A DNA stretch of 64,000 nt from Euphorbia lathyris (GCF_963576675.1 NC_088911.1:74739256-74803255); one strand, 5' to 3'; positions 32,722 to 45,008 are shown, numbered from the stretch's first letter. Notes: generated by a model not told the origin, from the sequence alone. A program made the numbers and translations.

Positions 32722-33621
32722 GGGTAAATTCAAAAAAAAACTCATGTGGTTTGATGTTGTTCCAAAAAAACCCTTGTGGTTTGTTATTACAAAAAAAGGG
32801 ACTGTGGTTTACGCCGTTACCCGAAAAACAGAAATGGACTTAACACCGTTAATTTGCTGACGTGGCACAGGGGTAGAGTTGGAAATTCAAAATTTTTTTT
32901 ATTTTTTTTATTTTTTCTCTCTCCTCTTCTTCTCCTTCCTCCTTCTCCTCCTTCTTCTTCTTCTTCTTCTTCTTCTCCTCCTTCTTCTTCTTCCTTCTTC
33001 TCCTCCTCCTCCTTCTTCTTCCTTCTTCTTCTCCTTCTTCCTTATTCTTCTTCCCCCTCCTTCTTCTTCTTCTTCTTCTCTCCTTCTTCTTCTTCCTCCT
33101 CCTTCTTCTTCTACCTTTTTTTTTAGTTTCGGAAATTTCCAGATTTCTGGAAATTTCCAGATTTCCGTCGGAAATCTGGAATTTTTCCAGATTTCCAGAT
33201 TTCCAGAAATATATGGAAAAATTCCACTGAAATCTGGAAATTAAAAAAAAAATGGAAGAAAAAAAAGAAGAAGGAGGAGGAAGAAGATGAGGAGAGGAAG
33301 AAGAAGGAAGAAGGAGGGGGAAGAAGAAGAAGGAAGAAGAAGAAGAAGGAGGAGGAGGAGAAGGAGAAGGATGAAGAAGAAGGAAGAATGAGGAGGAGAA
33401 GGAGGAAGGAGAAGAAGAGGAGAGAGAAAAAAATAAAAAAATAAAAAAAATTCGAATTTCCAACTCTACCCCTGTGCCACGTCAGCATTTTAACACCGTT
33501 AAGCTTATTTCCGTTTTTCGGGGTAACGGCGTAAACCACAGTCCTTTTTTTTGTAATAACAAATCACAAGGGTTTTTTTGGAACAACATCAAAGCACATG
33601 AGTTTTTTTTAGAATTTATCC
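32722..33621. mobile_element. Mutator-type foldback MITE, 900 bp, TSD TTAAATTTA
   Basis: Exact 9-bp duplications TTAAATTTA flank it (32713-32721 and 33622-33630), as expected for Mutator-like elements. The ends are GGGTAAATTC and GAATTTATCC. The outer arms of about 180 bp are near-identical inverted copies (ACTCATGTGGTTTGATG; CGCCGTTACCC; TGACGTGGCACAGGGGTAGAG). Inside them a CTT/TTC-rich block (about 32920-33120) faces a GAA-rich block (about 33255-33425), so almost the whole element can fold into one hairpin. The centre repeats GGAAATTTCCAGATTT. Long Ser/Phe or Lys/Arg-rich frames here are only the triplet repeat translated. Confidence 0.93.
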
Positions 33622-33630
33622 TTAAATTTA

Positions 33631-34254
33631 TATTTTCTTGAGTTAAGTTGATTGATTATTGAGGGTTAGGAACATGAATTTGACCTACCTATGACTACTA
33701 GGTGTAAGAGGTTGAAAACTTCAAAATTCAAATGCTGCGTAGTTGTCGATTTATTTATTTATTTGAGATGAAATTCTTGTTCGCAAACAAAGTTAAATAA
33801 ATATATATAATTATTGACTTTTCTTTCCTAATTAGCAAGTAGAAGTCTTATTTATTGTTAAAAGGATATGGAGAGAGGATTAGTTTTGTTAATGTCATGG
33901 ATGACATTAAGCAACTAAAAAGGTCAAATATTATATACCTTAATGGATGATTTTATCTTTCCTTCCTCATCTTAAATACAAACACCACAACATTCTTTAT
34001 CAATATATACTGTACTGGATAGTGACGAGGAGGAACAACAAACAATTATCAAACTATTCTAACTAACTAATACTTGGAATACTTTATCATTATCGATAAC
34101 TATGTTAACCATAACATCCATTCAAAAAAAAAAAAAAAAGCATATTCCAAATGCATACTCAACTAAAAATAATAATAATATTGCAGAAAGTCAATGATCT
34201 ATTTGACCAGTTAGAACTCTTTCTGAATCTATAAGATTTCCTTAATTATATCAT
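33631..34254. other. AT-rich interval between two MITEs
   Basis: No gene or repeat pair identified. It contains an A-run near 34123 and, at its right end, a stretch near 34190-34230 (AAAGTCAATGATCTATTTGACC) that resembles 37876-37905, so the two may be diverged copies. Confidence 0.5.
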
Positions 34255-35484
34255 CAGTGGTGGAGCCAGAAATTTAGATTTTGGGGGGCTAATTTTAGCT
34301 GTGGAGTTTAGGGTAAATTTTCAAAGTCGAGCCCGTTAAGGCTGGAAATTTTTTTTTAGCCTCCAACGCGTTAAAACTGTAAAAATGTTATCATTTTTTA
34401 GAAACTAACATTTAACTAATAGAAAATTAAATTTGTTTACTCTTTTCACTTTGGACAGTTTAATATTTTAACGAACACACCATCGAGCATTGAATTAATA
34501 GAAAATTAAATATGTTTACTCTTTTCACGTTGGACACTTTTAACGTTTTAGCGAACACACCATCATTTTGGTGTGTTCGCTAAAACATTAAAAGTGTCTG
34601 ACGGTGTGATTGCTAAAAGTGTCCAGCATAAAAATAGTAAATATATTTAATTTTCTATTAGTTCAATGCTAGTTTCTAAAAAATTATAACATTTTTACAG
34701 TTTTTATTTTTAAATTTTTTTATATTTTTCATAATTTAAGATTTAATTTAAAAACTAAATTATTTGAATCTCAAAAATAAGAAATTAATTTTTTTAATGA
34801 TAAAGACATAATAAAAATAAATTCAAAAGTGTTATTTAAATAAAGAATCTATTTAAATTATTATTTTTTTGGTAGGAATCTATTTAAATTAATTAATAAT
34901 GGTAAAATGTTTTTATAATTATTGAAAAAGTAAAGTTAAAATAAATAAAAAAATTTCTATTAGTTCAATGCTAGTTTCTAAAAAATTATAAAGTTTTTAT
35001 TTTTAATTTTTTTTTAAATTTTTCATAATTTAAGATTTAATTTAAAAACTAAATTATTTGAATCTCAAAAATAAGAAATTAATTTTTTTAATGATAAAGA
35101 CATAATAAAAATAAATTCAAAAGTTTTATTTAAATAAAGAATCTATTTAAATTATTATTTTTTTGGTGGGAATCTATTTAAATTAATTAATAATGGTAAA
35201 ATGTTTTTATAATTATTGAAAAAGTAAAGTTAAAATAAATAAAAAATTTTTAAAATAAAATGAGATTGGGGGAATTGAACATAGGACCTCTTAAATATAA
35301 AGATACATCCTTAACCATCACACCCACCTTTAAACATTAAAATAATACTACATAGAATTAATTAATGCTAATTTTAGGAAGGGCTACCGGGACAAAACGA
35401 TAAATACTGAAGGGCGGAGCCGGTGGCCGGGAGTGCTCCGCCCCCCCCCCCCCCCTCCCGAGCCCTAGGCTGGCTCCGCCCCTG
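34255..35484. mobile_element. hAT-type MITE, 1,230 bp, TSD TATATCAT
   Basis: Exact 8-bp duplications TATATCAT lie at 34247-34254 and 35485-35492. The ends CAGTGGTGGAGCCAG and, inverted, CAGGGGCGGAGCCAG match at 13 of 15 bases. The 8-bp duplication and CAGNGGCGGAGCC-type ends fit plant non-autonomous hAT families. It contains a C-run (about 35438-35453), an inner inverted repeat around GTGTGTTCGC (34540-34600) and a 302-bp tandem duplication. It has no transposase. Confidence 0.9.
34653..35250 (+). repeat. Tandem duplication (302-bp unit) inside the hAT MITE
   Basis: Two consecutive copies start TTCTATTAGTTCAATGC at 34653 and 34955 and run in parallel through TTTAATGATAAAGACATAAT and TTTTTTGGT(A/G)GGAATC to about 35245. 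A small deletion in copy 2 lies near the T-run. The high similarity implies a duplication after insertion or in a recent ancestor. Confidence 0.85.
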
Positions 35485-35706
35485 TATATCATAGTAGGTC
35501 TAGAACTTATGAACCATCGGGATAGTCTGGTTCCACTAGCTATGGATCGTTTTCTGTTTCTTTATATAATAGGGTATTTTCTATTTCTTCAAACGAGGGG
35601 TTTTCTATTTCTCCATGATAAGTTAGTAGTCCATCCCATGTTTAGCTTGAGAACAAGTATAAAGGAAGTAATGATAAATAACTATTGTCTATGTATATAT
35701 ATATAT

Positions 35707-37006
35707 GAGAGATCAGGTGTGACACATTTCTTATGGTGTGACAAGCCTTATTGTGTGACAATGATCAATTTTGTAATTAACCAGAGGAAGGTGGCAAATT
35801 TGTAAATAAAAGGAAAGATAAAATTGTTTTATTTCTTTTCTTTAAAATGTATTTTCTCGACTTTTTCAACCTCGTTTTTCAAAAACTTTTATACCGTTGG
35901 ACTTGTCTTAATTAGACGGTCATTTTGAGATCCCAAAAGCTCAGGCAAAAAAAATTCCGGTGAATAGAATCCGACGATTTGTTTTTCTGTGAGAAAAAAA
36001 TGCCCATAAAATTTTTAAAACATTCCAGAAAATGTAAAACATCATTCTGATAGACTTTAATTCTTGACTCAAAATGAGATTCCTTACGGTTTAGTCCCAA
36101 ATCAACGGAATCCGGCGATTAGGTGGGTGTTTTCCGGCGAGAAAACAGAAAGTACCCAGACAATTCTCAAAAATTTCCAAAAAATTTAAAACATTATTTT
36201 GAGAAACTTTAATTCTTGGGTCGAAGATGTATTTCTTACGGTTTAGTCCCAATAACATAATTTTCTTAATTTTATCCATTTTACATGCTTCAATAATTTA
36301 TTGGGTCAAAACTGTAAGAAATCTCATTTTGAGCCAAGAATTAAAGTTTCTTAAAATGATGTTTTACATATTTTAGAAGTTTTTGATAATTTTCTAGGCA
36401 CTTTTTGGTCTTACCTTTCAGCACTATGTGTTGCAATATTTTGTTGGAACAATATAAGTATTCAGTTAGAATATCAAAAAATTCCAAAACATGTAAAACA
36501 TCATTTTAAGAAACTTTAATTCTTGGCTCAAAACGAGATTCCTTACGGTTTTGACCTAACAAATTGTTGAAGCATGTAAAATAGATAAAATTAAGGAACA
36601 AGTTTTATTGGGACTAAATCGTAAGAAATATCGCTTCATCCCAAGAATTAAAGTTTCTCAGAATAATGTTTTACATTTTCTGAAATGTTTTGAGAATTTT
36701 CTGGACACTTTTATTTTACCAGAAAATGCCCACCCGGATTCCGTTCACCGGAATTTTTTTTACTTTAGCTTCAGGGATCTTAAAATGACCGCCTAATTTA
36801 GACGAGTCTAACAGTATAAAATATTTTGAAAAACGAGGTTAGAAATGTCGGGAAAATGTATTTTAAAGAAAAGAAATAAAACTAATTTCTCTATCATCTC
36901 TTTCCTTTTGTTTACAAATTTACCACCTCACCCTTCTCAATTATCATCAAAACTACGTAATTTTGTTATGTCATACTCTAACCTCTTGTCACACTAGATC
37001 TCACCC
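35707..37006. mobile_element. Foldback element with long inverted arms (MULE-MITE-like)
   Basis: The left arm (GAGAGATCAGGTGTGACA..., then AAATTTGTAAATAAAAGGAAAG, GTATTTTCTCGAC, ACCTCGTTTTTCAAAA) has its inverted counterpart at about 36800-37006 (...CTAGATCTCAC). The arms are 300 bp or more. Inside, a unit of about 190 bp (CTTACGGTTTAGTCCCA...AAACTTTAATTCTTGG) occurs five times in alternating orientation between about 35900 and 36800. It is inserted in TA-repeat DNA, so the target duplication cannot be resolved. Short ORFs in it are repeats of this unit, not genes. Confidence 0.75.
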
Positions 37007-37949
37007 ATATATATATATATATATATAAGTATGTGATTTATTATTAAAAGCAAAAAAATGTGAAATTTTTATAAGGTAATAGGTCACAAAGGTTTGAAAA
37101 TCGAAAATCCTAATCTATGGCTTCCGTTGATTCGACGTCAAAAAAAGCAAAGAAACCAATTTCGCCATGTTTGATCCAAACCTCACTTCCATAATTGTTT
37201 ATTACAAATTTGTCTCCCTTTCGCCCTCTCTATGTTTAATCTGGTCTTATTGTTTCTATTCTCCATCAGATCTCTTACTTAAAAGACTGAATATTTCTTC
37301 TCTTTCTCTTTCTCTACTTCATTTAATTTATTTCACTCTCTTTGAATTCTTGATCAAATTTTGGATTAATATCTTTTTTTTTCTATGTTCTTTGTTTTAG
37401 TTGGGTTTTTGTTTTTCTCAAGGACACGAAATTAAGTGGAATTTCTTAATTATTAAATATCTTTGATATTGTTTAGGTAAAAATATATATGTCCGATCTA
37501 AGCAATTCAATTTTTTTTTTTTGTTTTTTTGTTCTTTGAAAGTATGGTCGTATACTTTCCCATTGTCTTCTAAAATAGGGTTGTTTCTCCATTTGTTCTT
37601 ATTCTTATCGGATACTTCATGTCTTTATGGTTGAACAAGCACCGTCCTATTTGTTTAACCAATCCATGACTCTCTTTTTTCGTTCTTTTTTCAATTTAGA
37701 AAATCATAATTTGATTTCTCAGGGATTTGTAATTTTCTTCTCCATCATATTCTTTAACTTCTTCTTTGACATCATCTATGTTTTAGCAAATAAAATTGAA
37801 AGGAGTTTGCACATATTTGTGCACATAAAAGATATTACATATTTGTCATCATCTGATGATAATATTGATGGTGCATAAAGTCAATCGTCTATTTGATCAA
37901 TTAGCTACCTTGTGGAGTCTATATTAGTCAAAGATTTTCTGGATTATTT
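37007..37949. other. Unassigned interval, possible gene-fragment
   Basis: 37118-37190 starts ATGGCTTCCGTTGATTCG and would give about 23 codons with a basic SKKAKKP stretch before a stop, followed by CT-rich, intron-like sequence (37200-37500). This looks like the 5' end of some host gene, perhaps captured or decayed, but I cannot name it and nothing downstream supports it. Confidence 0.25.
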
Positions 37950-38598
37950 ATGTGCCCCAAGCTAACGCTCGAAAAACTCACTAAGCGATAATTGTACTCT
38001 ATCATTGTCAAGTAATAAATTTGGATTAAGACCAGGTATTGAATCCACGAGATTCGCACAATAAGTATCAAACTACTTGGTTTACGTTGCGGTAAATAAC
38101 TTTGGTTTGTTTTTGTGTTAATTAACTATTTAACTACTCCTAAGCTATAAGTGAGACATATTTCTACTTTTATTTCTTATGGCGAGTTAGAATAAATAAA
38201 GAACAATCTTTCAAATTATATAACAGGAATTACTTAATCCTGCAAAGAAGGTTAAGAGTAAACCAATTAATCTTGTTAAGGTCTTATATTGTGTTTCCTA
38301 TGGAAAAGCTGACTCAGAAATTAGGGCTTATAACTTCTTGGTATTGTAAGTTACCCACGATTTATGGATTATTGAACCCGGTGAGGCTTCACCTATATGA
38401 ACTTTAGGAGCTTTAGATATTGGAATTACCCTACACATTAACCATTATATAAGTCAAAGCAAGATAATAAGAAATTAACAAACAAGTATAATAAAGATGA
38501 AAATTGCAAGATATGTATTAAAACTATGAAGATAAATTGATGGAATACAACCAAATGTAGCACTTAGAAAGAGTGTATACAAGCTAACAAGTATAAGG
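37950..38598. mobile_element. Repeat family A, copy 2, left part
   Basis: It aligns with copy 1 at 14735 onward: TCAAGTAATAA, GGATTAAGACC, GGTATTGAATCCACG, then AAACTACT(C/T)GGTT and AACTACTCCTAA. It is interrupted at 38598 by a solo LTR and resumes at 40420. Confidence 0.65.
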
Positions 38599-40419
38599 TG
38601 TTGCGAATAGAATCATGCCAATGCAAGGTGGAATCTAAAACCTTTCTATCCCCATTAAACCCAGATCAAGTTATAATAATATATTTGATATTAAGAACTA
38701 ATCTAAACAAGTTAATTTAGTAAAAATACCTCATTGACGATAATCTACTGTTGGAGGTGCAATCTATAGAAGCTTTTGACTTGTATAATACCCAAAGTTG
38801 AGTGTCTATGAAGTTGATCCACATGAATGAAGAATGAGGAAGAATAGAGGTAGAGAGAGAGAAAATTCGGCTAGGATAAATATAAAGATGTAATATATGT
38901 AACTTATATTATTCTTCATCTAATAGGAAGACTATATGCGCCCTTTAATTTCCCTATGTGTGCCTCCCCACATGTAGTTTAATTAGGGTATAATTTTTCT
39001 CTAAACCAATAATAATTACTAATTCCTAATTAGAAAATTATTTAGTTTAAGATTAATTTAATTTTTCAAATAAATCATACATAAATGATTAAAATATTAA
39101 TTCATTAACTTTAAGAAATTAAATAAATCTAATTTATTTATTTCCTTTAAATATTAAATTAATTATTCCTTAATATAGAAAATTAGATTAATTCACTTAA
39201 TTATAATTATCTACATAATTCATTAACCCGAATTAATATACATACATGTCTTTCTAACCGCGACATCTGGAAACCGTTCCCAAATTATAGTTGTATTCCT
39301 TTTGTTCTTCATAGTGTGCGATCCATCTCGCAACTAGCCGTATATGTTTATTGAAATTCATTTAACTTTAAATAGAACGATAAATTAACTCCTTAATTTC
39401 TATCTATTAATTTATTCCAAGTTAAATCCAACTAAAGGTATTACAAATAAGTGCACCCAAACTAATAGGGTAAGGAATGCCCCATTCCACTAGAGCCATA
39501 ATGAGTCAAGTTGATTTGACCTTTTATCTTTCCATGCATAGATGCATTATAATTCGATCCTTCATCAACTATATTCAAACGAATCATGGCAATTGAATTT
39601 GTCAGGTCATATATATATATATACGTTTGTTTACTTGTCTAGTTCTAGTTATTCAAACTAGATAGATCACGTGAAACTATTGTTTTAACCTTTGATTTAT
39701 CGCCTTGCAAGGATTTAGAACAATTCTGCCACACGTGGCCTAGAATATACCTCTCATCTCACGAGAGTGATAAATTCTTATCCAATGATTTAGGATCATG
39801 CTTAATAATATCATTAAAACAACACACAAGATAAAATAGAATTACAATAATGACTATTTAACTCTAAGGCTTAGTTATATCTACTATCAGTTATGAGATG
39901 ACCAGACAACATTAGTTAGATTCATCCATTCTGGAATCTCATATCAGGTCCGCTATGCATATGTACTCTTTCATGTACATCTATATAACTGTCTAGATAT
40001 GCATGTATCCATAGCTTATGAAATCAGATGTCTATTTAGGAATAGGAAACATTGTTACATGTAAGTCTTTACGACATTATACTAGTCCTTTCATATAACA
40101 CATCAATAGGAAAACATTGTTACATGTAAGTCTTTACGGCATTATACTATTCCTTTCATATAACGCATCAACTTGGGTTTATTTAAGATTCTTACCATTT
40201 TAGGTTTACATAAAGTTTTGTCTCACTTCATCTTGTATGAACACTTCATGTAGTAATTATAATCTATGGACCTTTTATCATTAATCGATTATGTGATAAA
40301 GATAAATGTATTTAATAGTAAATCATAACTATTTAAATAAAACAATTAACAATTAACAAACATTTCATTAATCGTAAAAGTATCCTTGAAATGATTGTCT
40401 TTAGGACACATTTCCAACA
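38599..40419 (-). mobile_element. Solo copia LTR, 1,821 bp, TSD TAAGG
   Basis: TG...CA ends (TGTTGCGAATAG ... TTTCCAACA) with exact duplications TAAGG at 38594-38598 and 40420-40424. On the minus strand it begins TGTTGGAAATGTGTCC, the typical start of a large plant copia LTR group. No internal region is present, so unequal recombination has removed it. Family A resumes in register after one TAAGG. Near 40040-40160 a block of about 75 bp (TTGTTACATGTAAGTCTTTACG) is tandemly duplicated. Confidence 0.9.
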
Positions 40420-41110
40420 TAAGGAAAGAGATTTCAGCCTTTAGAACTAGCTATCAGACTCAAGCCGTTGCTTCGGGCTTGCAGGTGGAACTTTCGAACT
40501 TAAGGATAAACTATGGAATTTCTTAAGAGGAAATTGAGGATGATAAGAGCAAGTTCTCAAGGGGGAAGAATTACATAAGAGTTTGAAAATCTGAACGCTT
40601 GAAATGGTGTTAATCACCCCTATTTATACAAAAGCATAAGTTTGGTCAAAACTAGAAAATATAATTTATTAGGGGAAGTTTACGTAATTGCTGAAAAATA
40701 TGTAACACGGCATGTGCCAAGTTGACACATCATGTTGACATATATATCGAGCGTTGACTAAGCTTGAAGAGATGTGACACAACATATGGCCCTATGAGCT
40801 AGCCATTTTAATTGTAAAATGGTTAATTGACAAATCGTGTCAATTGGTTGGCCGACACGCCTTATTGACTTTCTATATCGATTGTATTCCTTTAGAGACA
40901 ACTTTCTCAATAAGTCATGCAAGTTGGTGTTTGTTTGACTTCTTCACATAATGTGTTGACTTAACATGGTGCCTTCTTCACACATTGTTTTGACTTCTCA
41001 CACGACGTGTTCACTTCATCACACGCCGTGTTGACACTTTTTCTAGAACGATTTAGCCTTAGATCTCTAAACACAACTGTGCTAGTTTTGTCTTTTCTTG
41101 ATCCTTTACT
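40420..41110. mobile_element. Repeat family A, copy 2, right part
   Basis: It resumes the alignment with 15370 onward of copy 1: GGAACTAGCTA / AGAACTAGCTATCAGACTC, GTGGAACTT, then CCTATTTATACA. The right end is not clear. From about 40700 it repeats CACGGCATGTG / ACACGCCGTGTTGAC-like words in both orientations, which copy 1 lacks. Confidence 0.5.
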
Positions 41111-41919
41111 TTTCCCAATGTTATGTCCATGTAATTGTCTCCCTCGTCATGTAAAATAGGATCATTAAGCATGGTGCCTATTTATTGCTTTTTGACTTTA
41201 TTTTATTGAAAATAGAAAGTGGCTGAAATTGGGTGAAAATGAGAGAAAGTGAGTGAAATTGAATGAAAGTGAGTGAAAGACTATCAATTTCACAATTAAT
41301 CATAAAAGGCATGAAATAAAACACTAAAATGGACTTATTACTACTAAAAGACAAAAAAAAGACTTAAAATGATAGGGATAAAATTTCCATATCAACCTCC
41401 TCACAGTTAAAGTTTTACTTTTCTGAAAGTAAATAGTTTCGAATGGTTGAGAAATTGGTAAAAAACCTCCTGGTTTTATTAAATACGAGTTTCCGAACTT
41501 GAGATTTAATGAAAAAGTTTTCAAAGGCATAACCAAAATGTAAAGGTTTTCAAATTCTACCTTGAAAGTTCACAACTTAATAGGTAATGTTGATCAAAAT
41601 GAAACTTTTATAGAAAATTGTAATGCACCTCGACGAAGGAGTTTTCTCATTCGTTCATTTCAAGAAGGTATATTGTTTTAAACTCTCATTTCTTATATAA
41701 AGTATGTACACTTTGAAATTGTGTGTTCATCTGAAGATTACCACTCATTCCTAACTTAAAAAAATCCAAATGGTATTGGGATTAGTTTGAAATGGCATTT
41801 CGGTGATTTGTGTTGAAGCATTGAGTTTTGGTTTACTCAAGTATCTAAAAAGGAAAATTTTACCTCATGGAGTAGAATGTTGACTCTTTAATAAAATAGG
41901 TGACCGATTGTATTCCTTC

Positions 41920-41956
<37 letters not shown>

Positions 41957-43899
41957 GGATGAAATGAAATTGAACACGATCGTTTGTTCGCTTGATTTTA
42001 TAAAAAATGTTTGTTACAATGACTTTGGTCGATGAATTACAAGTTCTCAAGCTATTTGGCGATTTTGTATTTTCGGCTATTGATATGACAAGTGAGTCTA
42101 AACACTCCTAAATGGCTAAAGTACACTTTCTATCTAAGGTTTCAAAATATAATTAAGGCTTTAACACAAAAAATGTTCTATATGTTAAATGGGGAAATCG
42201 AATGCTCAATGGGTATTTAAAAGGAAATTTGTGATTCTATAAGACTTTTGTCATCTAATGTTCGGTTTAGGATAAACATTTTCGATTTGGGATTTTTTAT
42301 AATTCGTATGTTCCTACGTTCACATGAGAACTCACACCAACTTTAAAAAAAATTAAGAGTGTTTTGGATGTTTTGCTCTTCTTTGGCTAAAAATAATAAT
42401 CTCATGCATGCTTTGGGTTACTTTGTGCTTTCGAGTTTCTGATAGATCCTCAAGTTCTGTCCCTATTGCCTTTTCAAAGCTAAGTGATAAACTAAAGCCC
42501 TGCAAATGAAACTATTTAATCATTTTTTTTGTTAGGTGCGACTTTCTTAGTAAACCATAAAACTAACAAGTTTTAAATGAGATGAAAATTTGTCATTGAA
42601 TCGATCATATGTAATGAAAAGATCGTTTATGGACAAACAATATAACTTGACTTTGGATGAGTGAAACATAAACACAAACGTCTTGTATTAATAATGAAAA
42701 ACAAACATATTAATTTTGACACAAAATTAACATTCATATAACTTAAACACACCAACAATTTCAATAACATTAAATTAAACAAACAAAAAAATTCTAAATA
42801 ACATTAAAGTAAACACAACAACAACCTAAATAACACTAAACACAAGGGTGCAACCCCCTCTAGACACTTAAAAATTGTACTTAATTCCAAAAGTGCAATA
42901 AAATAAAGACGATATCAAATAAGAAGGCAAAGAAAGAATCCCTCAATACTCCGGTGAAGGTGATGGAGTGGATATGGGTAGTTGTGATCATGGAATAGCT
43001 AAAGGTTGTCATAATGAGCATCCACCCTTTGTTGCGAATCTACCTCCCTCCTTATGGTAGGTGTCTCTATGCTGGTTTGCTGCTTGATATCTTCCTTGAC
43101 CCGCTCCGATGCTCCCTTCGTCATGTTCCTGCAAATTCAATAAAGGAGACCTGATTAGCTTATGTTTAATGGACGGGATGGGAGGCCTACAAAACAGTTG
43201 GGAGAAACCATTTTCCCTGCAAAAAGAGTAACAGAGGAACCAAGGCTGAGGGAGGGCTCTTCGTTTTTTTCCCATGACCCATAGTGATTCTACAATGAGT
43301 TGCTCTGAACCATTTTACTGCAATACAACGCCAAAACCTCCCTTTCATTCCCCGAGAACATAAAAGGGATTGCCTTTGTGAAAAAGTTACAATATGTCAT
43401 CTTTGATTAAACGAGACTATAAATCCCAATCTACCCATATAGTACTCTTCTAATAGAATTGAGCACCAACCTCCATGGGCCATTTATATTCTCCATTTCT
43501 ACATTAATTGGCAATCCTTAACCATTCCACACTTACACTTAGATTTTCACCAAACAGCCAGAAACCTTGAACATGGCTCCCATCTTCAAACACATCCTCT
43601 AATAATATCAAGATAGGTAGATAAATGTTTCGTCCCCATGGGCATTTTTTGTCTAACGAGTAGACAAAAAAAAAGCCGAAAATGCATAAAAAGCGACCTA
43701 TACAAACAAAAAAAGCTGAAAATGCAAAAAAAAAAAAAAAAAAAACAAAAAAACCAAGTAAAAAGAAGTAATCCAAGCAGAAAGTAGAAGTACAAATTTG
43801 AGGATTCTAAAAAATCTTCGGATAATGGATGTGTGAATAAACTGAAATAATGTAAGTGGTATTTTTGTAATTTTTAAAAAAGTGCAAGAGCTATTTTTA
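41111..43899. other. AT-rich interval, no gene identified
   Basis: I see no supported gene. It contains a short GTGAGTGAAATTGA-type minisatellite (41220-41280), an ATT microsatellite (41920-41955) and an A-run near 43727-43745. The minus-strand frame at 43009-43275 (88 codons) has no recognisable motif and I do not call it. Confidence 0.5.
41920..41955. repeat. ATT trinucleotide microsatellite
   Basis: About twelve uninterrupted ATT units. Confidence 0.95.
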
Positions 43900-44420
43900 T
43901 ATTTTTGAAATATTTTTTTTTGAGCCCCGTGGCATTGAGGGGTGATGAAATTGGGGCTACTCCGCCTAAAGAGACAATGTTTATCTCCAGTGAGACAGAT
44001 CAGGCCCTCTTGGATGGCTACAACCTTATTAAGCGAGGTCGAGTTTTTCCTAGAGGTGGTCTAGGCCACCTGAGGAAGCCTCGACCTCTTTGGGAGGCTA
44101 AGCCACCCGAGAGGTAGCTTAGACTAACTTTGGTGAGTATTAGGGCACACTATATTTAGCTTAGATCTCACTCTTCTCTCTTTCGAAATTCCTATAAATA
44201 GGAGTCTCCATTACCCAATTTGAAGGGGGAGAATTTAGGAATAAAGTAAGAGAGCGAGAAGACATTTTTAGTATAAATCAGAACATATATAGAGAGAAAA
44301 TCAGTCTAAAGAGAGAGAAATCCAGTCTTTCAACTTCAAAAGCAAGTGCATAAAAATCATTAACTTAGTAATTTTAGTCCGGTATATGAACATCGGAGAT
44401 TAAAAGGAATATTTTAAAAA
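43900..44420 (+). repeat. LTR-like fragment with TATA box
   Basis: TATAAATA at 44193-44200 in the context TTCCTATAAATAGGAGTC is followed by a GA-rich leader (AGAGAGCGAGAAGAC, AGAGAGAGAAATCC). The upstream part (43910-44120) is less AT-rich. It resembles the U3-R part of a plant LTR, but no second copy or TG...CA end was found. Confidence 0.35.
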
Positions 44421-44436
44421 ATACAAAAGGAAACTG

Positions 44437-44770
44437 TCATGAAACCGATTGAACTAAAAACTGGAGCTTATAGTTAAGACCCAATCATATATCTTATATT
44501 AATCTCTGACACACCCCCACAGGCTCATCCTGCCATGTGTTTTTATTCCACAAATTAATGAGATTGCCAGGATTCGAACCCTCGACCGTTTGGTCCTAGA
44601 GGCTCTGATACCATGTCATGAAACCGATTGAACTAAAAGCTCGAGCTTATAGTTAAGGTCCAATCATATATCTTATATTAATCTCTGACACATGTCATGG
44701 AACCGATTGAACTAAAAGCTCGAGCTTATAGTTAAGGACTAATCATATATTTTATATTAATCTCTGACAG
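44437..44770 (-). repeat. tRNA-like SINE remnant with a threefold 85-bp repeat
   Basis: Three copies of a unit ATGAAACCGATTGAACTAAA...TTATATTAATCTCTGAC start near 44439, 44617 and 44697. Between the first two lies about 110 bp that on the minus strand reads TGGTATCAGAGCCTC...GGTTCGAATCC. The last 11 bases (44570-44580) are a perfect pol III B box and the first part is tRNA-Met-like. This fits a tRNA-derived SINE on the minus strand whose tail has been duplicated, or a primer-site-derived sequence. There is no intact tRNA fold. Confidence 0.45.
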
Positions 44771-45008
44771 AAACCACAAAGGTCCTAATGCTAGCACCAA
44801 GCCAACTACTAGAGGCACACTCCAAGGGTAACCGATTGAGGGACATAAAATCATTCATCCTCTTTTAGTTTTGTTGTTGTTGTGTTGTACTTGTGAGGTC
44901 TGTTTGAGATATTTCATCATTTTAGTTAATTTATTTTCCAAAAATAAAAAATAAATAAGTTTTATATAATTATTGGTTATTATCAGTTTTGGTCCATGTA
45001 CGATGTTA

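Noticed and set aside
32776..33539. Several overlapping frames of 116-204 codons rich in Ser/Phe/Leu or Lys/Arg/Glu
   Set aside because: They are translations of CTT/GAA triplet repeats in the arms of the foldback MITE; overlapping frames on both strands are equally open.
35912..36796. Three similar 62-codon frames that look like a small gene family
   Set aside because: They are translations of the repeated unit inside the foldback element.
37118..37190. Start of a host gene
   Set aside because: Only about 23 codons before a stop and nothing recognisable downstream; kept as a low-confidence note only.
41865..42050. Short minus-strand frame with a run of Asn
   Set aside because: The Asn run is the ATT microsatellite; no other coding sign.
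43009..43275. 88-codon minus-strand frame
   Set aside because: No motif, no repeat partner, and AT-rich surroundings; length is within chance.
44560..44620. A functional tRNA-Met gene on the minus strand
   Set aside because: B box and a tRNA-Met-like word are present, but no cloverleaf can be drawn and no terminator follows; better read as a SINE remnant.
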